64,000 nucleotides of DNA from Dipteris shenzhenensis (taxonomy: Eukaryota; Polypodiophyta; Polypodiopsida; Gleicheniales), in the NCBI GenBank assembly GCA_047967505.1, contig CM106538.1. One strand, written 5' to 3'. The position numbers were made by a program, and so were the translations under genes. Positions 12,183 through 22,224 of the stretch are shown here, piece by piece. Below the pieces are notes generated by a model, which was given only the letters and a program-made list of their open reading frames with translations, was not told the DNA's origin and ran no database searches. Position 1 is the stretch's first letter. The number at the start of each line of letters is the position of its first letter.

Positions 12183-14553
12183 TTAAAAAAAGGGTTTTAT
12201 CAAGACCATGTCTTTGAGTTTCATGAGCTCTATTGTGATGGAGAGTTTCACGAGCTCTTCTTTTGGTACCCCCTCTATTGCCAATATTGGTTCTTGCAAG
12301 CCAGGCCATTGTCGAATTTCATGAGTACTGTAAGCATATGTGCAACAAATACTTTCCACCTTTGCCAACTCCTCATAAGTCTCAACGACTAAAACAACAT
12401 GCCTCTTATAAGAAAGAGACTCTATTGCAGCAAGCCCCTCAGAGAACAAGTCTAATACATACTCATCTTCTCGAAAGAAACCCATGATATGTCTTTCATG
12501 ATACTTGAACGTTTTCTTTTCAAGGACAATTCAATGTCAAATTCATCATCATCATCCTCGTCACCTGATTCTTCTACACCACTTGATTTTTCATATTTTT
12601 CATCTGTAACATATATTGATGGCTTACATTGTGCATTGGTATAGCACTCAATATCATTGAAATGCTTTTCCTTGCTTACTAGTACACAGGCAATTAAGCC
12701 ATCCATAGATCCACTGACAAATATATCTGCAGTTTCAAAATTAAGACAACCAAAATGTATTTTATATTGTCTGCATGTCTTATTTAATGCATTCTTCAAA
12801 CATGATACAAGATCCATGGTCAAGAACACCACAAGAAGGAATTGCACTGGGGGAGAAGCAATTGTCATCAAGCTTTTCAACAAACACTCAAAGCGATCTT
12901 CGTTCCAATTTCTACTTCTGCTTGGTCCATACATTACATCCAAAAAAGCAACCCCTATTGCCATTGGCTCTCGGTACACATTATGTATAAATTCCATTCC
13001 CTCCATGTTTGAACCGACTATGTAGAACCTCCAAGGCTAGGTGGAATTTGGTCCATGACTTGAACCTTCACTTTGTCCCATAATCCACCTCAGATACCCC
13101 TTTGCAACATCAAGCAATGGTGGAGTTTCCTTTCCCTGTTGAAGCTTCAGTTTTAACCATGAATCAGAGCAACCACGAATCCGATGATACAATTCTGGAG
13201 TAATTTTAAAATGTAATCTGCACTCATCCCAATTTTTTAACATTAAAGAAGGCCATTCTACCGATGTAAACATATAAAGTTCTTCTTGTAGTGCAGCATC
13301 TCTCTTGATCTGCATAGCTCGTCCTTCAATATCAAGAATCATGGCATCAGTCTTTGTTTTAGTTATGACTACTCTACCTTCCTTAATGTCATTTTGAATT
13401 TGACCAATTTGATCATCACTCAATCCACGCAAGCGTCTAAACATTGAGACTGTGGGTTGCCTACAACATTTTCCATCTTATGAATATTTTCCTACAATGT
13501 AATCCTCAAGGATGGAGATCCAACCATCATTCTTTCTTTGGGCCGTGCTGTTATCATCATTAGATGTGAATATTTTAGTAGCATATATTGAATGTTGTCT
13601 AGATAGTATCCAGTAGCGGCACTTATCTACCCTTTCTAGGGGCTGCTTTGTTTCAGGATTGAAAGGCATTAAATCCTCTACAGTAGTAGGAGGCCTAGAG
13701 TTATAACCGAAGTTTGTAGCAAGCTTCTCCACATGCTCTTTGTTCAACCCTCTATATACATAGCTTGGAGGAGCTGCTTTTTGACATCTTGCAACTGGAA
13801 TTGGAAATGTTGCATGCAACCCGAATGGGTAGTATTTTTTATATTCCACCAAGCTTGATGGTTTTTGCCCTTTTTTTCCTATGACCTTTCCACTTGGCTC
13901 CAATTCACTACCACTGCTTCTTTCCATAACTGCTAGCATACCCTCTCGAGGTGTTCCTTCCTCTGCAGAGTACATCAATTATAGTGAGCTTTCCTTTCTT
14001 TGCCCCTTCTCCACTACCACCTGGTGCTTGAACCATAGTCAACTTTCCTTTCTTTGTTCCTTCCCCACTATCTTCCCCACTCTTGCGCTTCTTTAATGTT
14101 GCTAAAACTTTGCAATATGGTTCAATGATTGTTTACTGTGTCAATTTCATTTCCATCAATTGATTCAATACTTATCCAGCCTCTTGAGTGCATGTTGTCA
14201 TCTACATCAGACTTCATACGAGATGCTTCATAATCGCTAGGATCCAAGAGAAATTTCTTATTTTGATTTATAATGATTAACAATCCAATATCTCCCTCTT
14301 TTCCAACCACATCTTCTGTGATTTGATGTACCGAGCCAACACAAGTGTATGCACTTTTGTTAGGTAACAAAACAAATAAGTGAACTTGTGTCAACTGTGC
14401 TCGCTCAATACTGTATATGTCAAAGTACCAAGGTATGCTTTTTTCTCCAAATCCACTTACAACTTTCTCAACCTTCTTCACATTTCTGTCTTTCCTGTAA
14501 AAAATCCAAGCAATATACAAACTATCATCTTTATAATCTTTAATGTTAGACAA
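12183..14553 (-). pseudogene. ParB-like / type II DNA methyltransferase fusion, pseudogene (locus 1)
   Basis: Read from 14553 leftwards. First 143 aa of unknown type. Then (13978-13478) a segment with 'YRGLNKEHVEKLATNFG' and 'CRYWILSRQHSIYATKIF', resembling the ParB/sulfiredoxin pattern of a helix followed by a G-x-H-S/R...A motif. 13444-13037 and 13006-12452 continue in the same frame, separated by in-frame stops at about 13478 (TAA) and 13037 (TAG). 'AIGVAFLDVMYGPSRSRNW' stands where methyltransferase motif IV (DPPY-like) is expected, and 'LLVVFLTMDLVSCLKNAL' follows as a core strand-helix. An acidic, Lys/Arg-rich insertion comes next. After a frame change at about 12470, 'EYVLDLFSEGLAAIESL' and 'RHVVLVVETYEEL' match motif I (D.F.G.G...A....) and its acidic ribose-binding strand. 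The order motif IV then I is that of beta-class N4-C/N6-A enzymes. Stops, a frameshift and altered motifs indicate a dead copy. Confidence 0.6.
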
Positions 14554-14635
14554 AACACATTATCAGTAAACATATATGAAATAGAATCGAGAATTAACAT
14601 CAAACATAGTGGTAGATTTGAGAAAGCACTAGGGT

Positions 14636-15098
14636 CTAGGGAGATTTGGCCGTGCGGCCAAATCTTATGGGCTTCTTTTAAAGCATCGAAAGGGGAGGTT
14701 TGGATGTGTGGCAAAATCTTATGGGCTTCTTTCAAAGCACAAAGTTTGGGGAGATTTAGCTTTGTGGCCAAACCTTGTGGGCTTCTTTCAAAGCACTAGG
14801 GTCTCGAGAGATTTGGATGTGCAGCCAAATCTTGCTAGCTTCTTTCAAATCGGTCAAATCTTTCTAGCTTCTTTTAAATCACCTGGGTCTAAGGAGATTT
14901 GGCCGTGTGGCCAAATCTTGCTAGCTTCTTTCTAATCACAAGGGTCTATGGAGATTTGGCCATACAACCAAATCTTTTCAAAGCACTAAGGTGTGGGGAG
15001 ATTTGGCTGCGATGCGAAATCTTTCTAGCTTTTTATAAATCACGAGGGTTTAGGGAGATTTGGCTATGCGGCCAAATCTTGCTAAATTGTCCCTAATT
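14636..15098. repeat. Tandem array of about eight 57-bp hairpin repeats
   Basis: Units begin near 14640, 14692, 14748, 14805, 14892, 14950, 14995 and 15053. Each contains an interrupted palindrome AGATTTGGCC-n4-GGCCAAATCT followed by 'TTGCTAGCTTCTTTCAAA.CAC'. The array lies between two divergently transcribed genes and close to the element's right half. The same AGATTTGG/CCAAATCT halves recur in the right subterminal region (about 16400-16570) and in the MITE at 21972-22212. Repeated peptides read through it (GEIWPCGQILWASFK) are a by-product. Confidence 0.85.
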
Positions 15099-15149
15099 TC
15101 AAGAGCTATGTTGATGGATGCCTATGCGATGGGCAAGATGCTTTAGTGG

Positions 15150-16081
15150 GACACTCAAAGCCTCTCCAATTTTGGTTCTTTATGCAAAATGAAGTTTCTA
15201 TCATGCAATATAAAGTCCATCCATGATCATTAGATTGGCAACCAAGTGAAGGTGGCATTGAGTTGTGGAAGAGACATCCGGATGGTCATTTAATGCTACC
15301 AAGTGGAGAGCCACCTTGTCTACCCATGTTCGAGTATGTGAAGGATCACTCAGATGTGATAGTTGATATCAAGGAGTTTGTACACTTTTGGGAAAAATGG
15401 GTGCACCTGCAAGGTCTAGAAGCATCTTTCACAAAGTTTTACAAGCCGGTAGTGAAGTACTGGAAGAACATGATTGATGAGCTTGATAAACCAAACAATA
15501 GTGTAGAGGGCATGTACGAGAGATTTTGGCGAAAGACGCAACATATTGATTGTGTGCAAGTTGTTGATAATGAAAACGATGAGTTTCAAGGAATTGAAGA
15601 GTTGAATGATCACTACTGTGGACCTCAAAGGAAAAAGCCAAAACAATCATTTGATCCAATGGTTGATGTACAAAAAAGACACTTTCTTTTGGTCCGACCA
15701 GCAGAAAAAATTTACCCAATTTGGCTAGGCATTGCTCAAATTGATGTACAAAAGGATAATAAATCTAAAATTTTCAAGAAGGTTTTCATACAATATTGGG
15801 CACCTATATGCAAAAGACACAATGCACAAATTGAGGAGGTGTATGCAGATTGTTGGAACAAGATTTGGATGTGCAATAAAGGTGATCCTCCATGTTGGGA
15901 ATCTATTGATGCTATTGTATGGTCATGGGTTCCAAAAGGTAACCTCTCAAAGAAGGTTTCCTCGAAGAGTAGCAACCTCCCAATCAAGGTGAAGATACCA
16001 ACCATTGCACGCAAGCGAGCTTTATCTAGTTTGTCTCATAGTATAGATTCCAACTCTGATGCTGACTCCACAATGGAGTGA
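15150..16081 (+). pseudogene. Unknown ORF diverging from the methyltransferase, one in-frame stop
   Basis: An uninterrupted 272-aa frame runs from 15263 to 16081. The same frame continues upstream to about 15150 ('GHSKPLQFWFFMQNEVSIMQ') through a single TGA at about 15228-15230, so the original protein was longer. Visible features: 'PDGHLMLPSGEPPCLPMFEY' at the N terminus; a central 'KRHFLLVRPAEKIYPIWLGI' then 'KKVFIQYWAP' and 'VYADCWNKIW'; 'IDAIVWSWVPKG'; and a Ser/Asp-rich acidic tail. The strand-rich Trp/Tyr central part could be a small beta-barrel of chromatin-reader type, but this is a guess. I do not recognise the family. It sits inside the inverted-repeat element, downstream of the hairpin array. 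Confidence 0.5.
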
Positions 16082-16282
16082 AGGTACTTGAAAAGCATGA
16101 CTTTTCTTTCCTTGCACAATGATAATTTAATTGAATACTGACAAATATTTGGAAGGTATGACATTGATCTTTTTCTTTATCTGTTTTTTTGCAGACCGTT
16201 GCTTTGTAGTTGCAAGTTCTGCACACTTGACAAAATATCAAGGACTAGTGTTGCATTCTTACTTTTTCTCCAACTAAACTAA

Positions 16283-16303
16283 AATGGTGTTTTTGAACAC
16301 CAC
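16283..16303 (-). repeat. Inner inverted repeat, right copy
   Basis: Exact 21-bp inverted partner of 9336-9356. Possibly a transposase-binding site, or the termini of a nested element. Confidence 0.75.
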
Positions 16304-16640
16304 CTTTTTTCGAGAAGAGACAAAAAATGCTTCGTTGAACTCAAACATATGATGTTTTTTTCCTGGCTAAGCAGAACATTCACACTCCAAACTGTGAGTT
16401 TCATATGCACGTCCAAATCTAGTGAGAAAGTCAATGGAGTGCACTCAATGCATTGTAATTGCAACCCCTCAAAAACTACCATGCATTGGTCAAAACCTCA
16501 ACATTTGACATTTTATTTATGTTGATGCAAACCATGCACATTTGTGAGATTTGGATGGACTGCCAAATCTATGGGAAAAATCAATGAAAAACATTGAATG
16601 TTACATAATTACAACCCCTAAAAAATTCCCAAATTATCAA

Positions 16641-16667
16641 GATTTTCCCAAATTCTCTAATATGGTG
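16641..16667 (-). repeat. Right terminal inverted repeat
   Basis: The reverse complement begins CACCATATTAGAGAATTTGG. Partner of 8743-8769. Confidence 0.75.
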
Positions 16668-17139
16668 TTACTTGTGTAGGGCTTCAAGTTTGATTGTTTC
16701 GAGTTCAAGTTTTGGGCCCACTTGTTCCAAGTTTTGGATTCAAGTTTCTAAGGCTTTGTTTTGATATTGGGTAAACTATTTTTTAGTTAACTTGTTTCCT
16801 TTTTACTCGTTCTAGGTCTCTAGTTTTGAATTCACTTGCTGTGGTTCTAGTTCTTTATACCCAAAATAATATTTTTCCAAAACTAGTGCATTTTGCTTGT
16901 ATCTATTGGTATACTTTATGGATGGTGGATACAAGATCATGTTCCCCTGGATCTCTTGCTAGATGTTAATTGGTGGATATTAATAAAGAAACGATAGAGG
17001 AGGTCATGTATTTATTTAGTCTAACTATAGCTTAAGGCTTGCCTAATGAATGATCATCAAGAAATTATATGTCTTTATTTAGTCTAACTAGGCTTGCCTA
17101 ATGAATGATTTAATTTATTTGGAGCAGAGTTGTGCGTGC
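16668..17139. other. Low-complexity flank of the inverted-repeat element
   Basis: Degenerate 'GTTCAAGTTTTGGGCCCACTTGTTC'-like repeats (each stretch differs) to about 16870 match the left flank array at 7858-8742 in orientation and type. The rest is AT-rich with a short duplication ('TTTATTTAGTCTAACTA.GCTTGCCTAATGAATGAT', partly repeated) near 17010-17110. No gene. Confidence 0.45.
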
Positions 17140-18140
17140 TAGGTAGTATGGGTTTGTGTACAAAAGAAACATACAGGATGCAGTTCTAAATGTCTTGTTG
17201 GCTATTGACCAAAATGAGAGGTTTGAATTACTGAATTTAGGTCTTGAAAAGGCATATGAAAGGATAAGCTACGGGTTCATTCTAGCTACTATGGAAAGGA
17301 AGATTAGGTTTTGGCCATGGCTTCTGCATTATGACATGGGCTCTCTTTTCTAATGCACATGCTAGACTTTCTTTGATTGGCTATTTGTCACAATCTTTTG
17401 ATTTGTAGTGCTCAATTAGGCAAGGGTGCCCACTTACTCCACTGCCTTTTGCCATTTTTATCGAACCATTGTTATGTCAACTCGGATTATTACCATAGCA
17501 TTGGATATGTTAGAAGTCTCTCATTGCCTAATGGATCTTCCTTTTGCACTCAAATTTTTTTAAATACAATACAAGTATCTTGGCTTGAAAAGAGAAGAAT
17601 TTGAGAATGTTTCTTGTGGTATTTGAGGTATTTGATGGGGTCTCAGATAACCAAGACAAGACCACTGCAATGTGGTTGGGTTGGGGAGATCTTCATTGGT
17701 GGTGGTCAACTAGCTTTCCTTTCAAATGGTATAAGGTTGGTGAAATAATGATACTTGGGATGTCCGGTTGGTGGGTTTGTAGTGTCACCAAAGGATAAAT
17801 TTGAATGGTCAGTTCAAATAATTTAGAAAAAGTTCAATAGGTGGGAAAATACCAAGCTATCCTTTGCAAGAAGGGCTATTCTTGTGAAGCATGTGTTGTC
17901 TTTTGTAGCAGTGTACGTTCTCTCGATTTTGTACATTCTCTCAATTTTTCCTTTCTTTGCTAATGTGCTTAAGAAAATTGATAAGTCATAAGGGATTTAT
18001 TTGAAGGGACCAATGGCATGCTTTTGATTGGAATCTGGTAGTTGCAGAGAGGAAAGATGGATGACTAGGAATTGAAAGAATGAGCCATAAATGTAAGAAG
18101 ATTTGATCTAAGTGGCTAATGAGATCGGTGGGTCATGATC
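17140..18140 (+). pseudogene. L1-type LINE reverse transcriptase fragment (broken)
   Basis: 'YKRNIQDAVLNVLLAIDQ' followed by 'ELLNLGLEKAYERISYGFIL' (17156-17290) matches the RT block 'R.I.DN.L...E.......L.K.DFEKAYDR..W.F'. The next frame gives 'RQGCPLTPLPFAIFIEPLL' near 17420, the conserved QGCPLSP region. 'KTTAMWLGWGD' at about 17650-17690 fits the palm-thumb junction (N..KS....G). Several frameshifts and stops. The leading Asp of the first catalytic block is replaced (GLEKAY for DFEKAY). Both ends are indistinct. Confidence 0.78.
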
Positions 18141-19340
18141 AAGGGAAGTTCTAGCAAGATATTGGATTAGTATTAATAAGCCTTAGGGTGTAACAATCCT
18201 TTCATGTAGAGATCTATATCCCTAGATATATCAATATTTTTTTTGGAGTTTGTTGACAACCAAGCTTGTTTGAGCAATTGGGGAAAAGGATCCCCTTTTC
18301 TGTCCCTCTGATGAATAGACCATACATCTCAAGGCAATACATCAATTGTCTATAGACTCATTTACTAAACTTGGCTAATTCATCGCTTTCACATTTTGGT
18401 TTTTAGGGTAGCATAGTTAGATTTGGACACCCCATCATACCATGAGCTCTATTATCATGTAGGGCCTGTATCTATTTCTTGATAATAAAGGAAACCTTTT
18501 AACTTTTTAGAAACAATGGACGTGTATTGCATAATTGATGTCTTCTATTTAGGCTTGATTGAATGAAAATCCCTTGGTTTATCAATGATCCTTTGATATT
18601 TCTTTGCTTGTTTCTTTTCTATCTAGAGTGATGCTAAGAACTTTGCATTGAAGAAAGAATCTAACATATTTTTTGACAATGCAAGTGTGCTTTACTATAG
18701 CTCTTGACTTTGTGTTACCATGGGCACATTATAGATTGGGATGCTTCTAGCTAAGTACTATATACTAGCAATGCTTTACAAGTAGCTAGCTTGAAAATTG
18801 GAATCAAGATCTAATTTTCTTTAGCTTGGTGTAAATTGAGTCTCCATAGTGATAAGCATTGGGTGAGCACTTCTATCAACAACTTAATTACTAATTTTTT
18901 AGAAGTTTGAGTATGTAAGAGTCCGTCTATTTTGATATTGGGTGTGCCTTGCCATGACCATAATGGTGGTAAAAGTGGCTAGTGCAAGTGTGATAATTTT
19001 ATAGTTTTTCCTAGCAACGACTTTGTGGAGTCAGAGAATCTGTCAGCCTCCCCTTCAGGCCTACTTGATGGAAAGTGAAGTGGTCAAGTTAGAGGAGATA
19101 TTGAGGAAGACTACCAAAATGATGCAAGTGTAGCTAGACTCGATCGACATGAAAAAGGACATATAAACTCTAAAAAGAGCATGAGGAGAAGATAGAAGGA
19201 TAAGCCACATAGGATCTAGAATGAAGGCTTGAAGCCTCTCTGAAGTTGTGTTGATGGAATCGGTAGAATGGATTAATCCTTAGGTTCCAATGTAGAAAAT
19301 GTCTCTATCAAGGTTTGGGAGCTAGCATCATTTGGCAGGA
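18141..19340. other. No gene recognised
   Basis: AT-rich, stops in all frames. Around 18000-18300 may still be worn LINE sequence. Nothing else stands out. Confidence 0.35.
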
Positions 19341-20560
19341 ATAAAAAGAAATGGCCGGTTTTATTATTAAAGAAAAAGAAAGTTACAAAAGTTGGCTGAA
19401 TTTAAGGGAAAACTTCCCATAGCCTACGTTGCCCAACAACTAACAAATAACATCTACCCTAAGCGACTAAGCTCCATTAGACATCCACCCACCAATTCAT
19501 CTTCAAGAGTCAACCCCAAATCGGCAAGCATCACTTTGGTTAGTAGACCCCAACCCCAAAGTGCATCGAATCTGTACCCAACATTGAGTGTAGGCTCAAA
19601 CACAAGCTTGTTTTGAGTGCACCAGATCCCCAAGAACACAAAAGCCCTTATATAGGGCCAATATGCACTCAACATGGATGGAAGATTAACTATCTCCTCT
19701 AGTAAGTTCAGATGTCATTTCTCACATAGATTGAACTTCCCCATCAACCCCACCATTCTGACATTTCTTGCAAACCTACTCCACATCCTCTTCACCACTA
19801 CACATGACTAGAATAGATGATTAATGTCTTCCATGGTGTGACCATACAGTGGGCAGCATGTGTTAACTTCTTTTCATTTGTAACTCTCTCCCTAAGTGGG
19901 AGCCATCTATTAAGTACCTACCAAAGCAAAAAACTTGCCTTCCCCACCCTACAACCACACCAAACCTCCTTCAACCTATCACCCTAAAGCGTTGTGTCTC
20001 CTATACCACATGATGCAAGCTCTCTTGGGCCCAAAAACCCTTCTGGCTGATAGCAACTGCATCCAAGCTAGATCCACCCACACCAGGCATTCCTAGTACA
20101 TCTACTCTGTGATAGTGAAGCTAGGGCTCCATGGAAAACCAAGACCATGGCACCCATGAACCCATATGATTTCCCGAAGTTGTCATTCTTGAATTCTCAT
20201 AGACACAACGAACAAGAAAGAAACTCTTGCCTAGAAATATCGCTTCATGGCCTTCAATTGGAACACTACACTCCAAGGCCAAGAACTCCTGCAACTCACC
20301 AAAGGTTGGAACATGCCCCATAAAAAACATGTAAACACCATCGTTCACCAATTTTTCCAACTCTCATTTGATCGATTCAAACTCAAGCCTAAACTCAAGC
20401 CTATAGACAACCTTGTGCTTAACGCTACTAACTCAAAGATCTTTCTTAGAAGGATGAGCTTATCTATGAGCCACATCAATGCAAAGGCCTCCTTCATAAG
20501 ATAAATTAGAGAAGCCACTCTGTAGCTTCCTTGCCAACATCTCCACATAGGTTAGCACAG
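19341..20560 (-). pseudogene. L1-type LINE C-terminal fragment with 3' end
   Basis: On the minus strand 'CPLYGHTMEDINHLF' and 'VKRMWSRFARNVRMVG' (about 19870-19740) form a zf-RVT zinc knuckle (C..C..H.ED..HLF..C). Then 'YIRAFVFLGIWCTQNKLVFEP' (19675-19560) matches the 'W.IW..RN..VF' block near LINE C termini. Downstream, the minus strand ends in 'TTTGTAACTTTCTTTTTC', then 'TTTAATAATAAAACCGGC' near 19345, typical of a plant LINE 3' terminus. Frames are broken. The part to the right (to about 20560) is open in short pieces without clear RT motifs. Confidence 0.65.
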
Positions 20561-21971
20561 ACTTAGGGGCTTCTCCTTTTACGATGCGGGAAATGCCTAA
20601 CATTTGTCCTCAACCTAAACTAGCACTCCCTTTGGCCTCACACCTTGTGCAGGCTCCAGCAAAGGCTGATAGACCACCTCACCAACCCACTACTCATCAA
20701 GAACTTCTCTTATTAAACCAAGCATGACTCTTCATGCCTCCTCCTCTTCACACCTCCATGGGGAAGCCTTCTCTACTGGACTTCATCATGCATGCACAAG
20801 CTGGATGGACAAGATAGACCTATGAATAGTCTATTCCCCAAGGCTCATGGCTATGACAGTTCCCCACAATCCATTAGTTGTGATTTTAAAAGATAGATTT
20901 TGCAGCCGGCTAGAAGTTTCTTGTCCAAGATCATTCTTGGGCACACAAAGTTTTGGATCCTAGATTTGGTGCCTTCCCCTCAAAGGAAGGAATGTCCACA
21001 TTGAATTTGCCCTCTGAACCTTGATTTTCCCCAAAGGCTTTAGTTTGGAGCATGTTTCTAAGGTATCTTTCCTTCTCCTACTTTTTGAATAATGGAGCTA
21101 GTGCCTTTCTTTGTATCAATTTCATCGATTGTCATTATCTTTTAAGCTAGTAAACCATTCTCTTACATATGTTGAATAAGAGATTGATGTGTGAGTGCAT
21201 TTTTAGATTGTGATTGCACACTTTTCCAATGCTCAACAATCTCCATGTTGTCATGCTTACACGAACTATGTTCTTTTTATGTGCATCTTGTTTTGTTGTA
21301 CAGTCGTTCCATCTGCTTCATTCCTATAACAGGCCACTTCTGAGCTATGTGGAGAAAAGCATCTACTTTGTGTTGGGTTGCATGTATTAGCACTAGGTGA
21401 TTTGCTATCATTAATGAGTGTAACATTCTTTGCTCTCATTTTTTTGCAAACATATTAATGTTGAAGTCAACAACGATAAATGTTGGGATAGTGAGAATTG
21501 TTTTTATCTTGTTGCCAAGTGTTATTGTAAATAAAGAGTTTTTATTTATGGATGGTGAATGGTAGATTGCTATGATATAAAGGGATGTGCCTTTGTCAAT
21601 GTCTAATTTTGTTTCAATTATGTCATAATTAGTTGTTGTTTGTGTGCTTGTTTGTGTTAAATTGGATTTCTTATCATATAGGAGCCTTGTTGCATATTTG
21701 CTAGGAGCTGTGAGATTGGTTTATATTTTTCGCTTGGTAGATATGTGGTTAGTTATTGTGTGTTGACTTCTGTCAAACAAATAACATGACTGTATTCTAT
21801 AAAGTAGTGCACTTTTAGATCATCTACATGTGTTGATAAGGAACGAGTGTTTAATCTCATTATAGTATGGTGGCATGATGACGATGGGTGAAACTAATCA
21901 ATATGCTCTCTCTCACAGATGAATTATGCATCTAAGAGCTTTTCCATTTTTGGTGCCATATTTTGGATTTC
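20561..21971. other. No gene recognised
   Basis: Short open frames only. 20600-20850 may be an extension of the LINE fragment; the rest has no signature I can name. Confidence 0.3.
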
Positions 21972-22212
21972 ACACTATATTAGAGATTTTGGGAATCTCC
22001 CAAGTCCCACTTTCAAATAAAGGGTTAAGATTTGACCATGGGTCTAAATCTTAACCGCTTTTTATGAAAGTGGGACTTGGGAGGATTCTCTAGTATAGTG
22101 TTTTGGGTGGATTCTAATTTCAAGTAATAGTATGAGGTTTGATTATGTGGCCCAAATCTTAACCATATTGAGAAATCCCATAATATATGGAAAGTCTCAA
22201 ATTCCCTAATAG
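21972..22212. mobile_element. MITE, 241 bp, related to the 7.9-kb inverted-repeat element
   Basis: Left end CACTATATTAGAGATTTTGG; the right-end complement CACTCTATTAGGGAATTTGA is an imperfect inverted repeat of it. Inside, 21972-22101 forms a long hairpin (CACTATATTAGAG... to ...CTCTAGTATAGTG) whose arms include 'CCCAAGTCCCACTTTCA' and its complement, with 'AAGATTTGACC'/'GGTCTAAATCTT' near the loop. The termini and the AGATTTGG-like subterminal motif match the large element at 8743-16667, so it is probably a non-autonomous relative. Its right edge coincides with the truncated end of the gypsy element. No clear target duplication. Confidence 0.65.
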
Positions 22213-22224
22213 AGTGATAAATTT

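Larger units (their letters stand above)
8743..16667. mobile_element. Inverted-repeat-bounded element (CACTA-like) carrying SET and ParB/DNA-methyltransferase genes
   Basis: The ends are 27-bp inverted repeats (29 bp if two flanking A/T are counted, 28 of 29 matching) starting CACTATATTAGAGAATTTGG on the left and CACCATATTAGAGAATTTGG on the right complement. Subterminal sequence on both sides carries repeated motifs: 'AATTTGGGAA', 'GGTGTTCAAAAACACC', and 'AGATTTGG' on the right. The flanks outside belong to the same low-complexity array in the same orientation, which supports a real insertion. CACTA (En/Spm) elements have this kind of terminus and subterminal repeats, but I see no recognisable En/Spm transposase and no clean 3-bp target duplication (TAA left, TTA right). 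Contents in order: SET-domain gene (+), ParB-like/DNA methyltransferase (-), hairpin repeat array, unknown ORF (+). Most cargo is broken. Confidence 0.6.

Noticed and set aside
14478-14935. Open frames with repeated peptides (GEIWPCGQILWASFK-like) on both strands
   Set aside because: They follow the 57-bp DNA repeat units exactly and have no other support; treated as a tandem repeat, not a gene.
10000-16100. Relic of a large DNA virus insertion as the source of the SET and methyltransferase genes
   Set aside because: Considered because such viruses carry both enzyme types, but there is no capsid, polymerase or packaging gene, and the inverted repeats and introns fit a plant element better.
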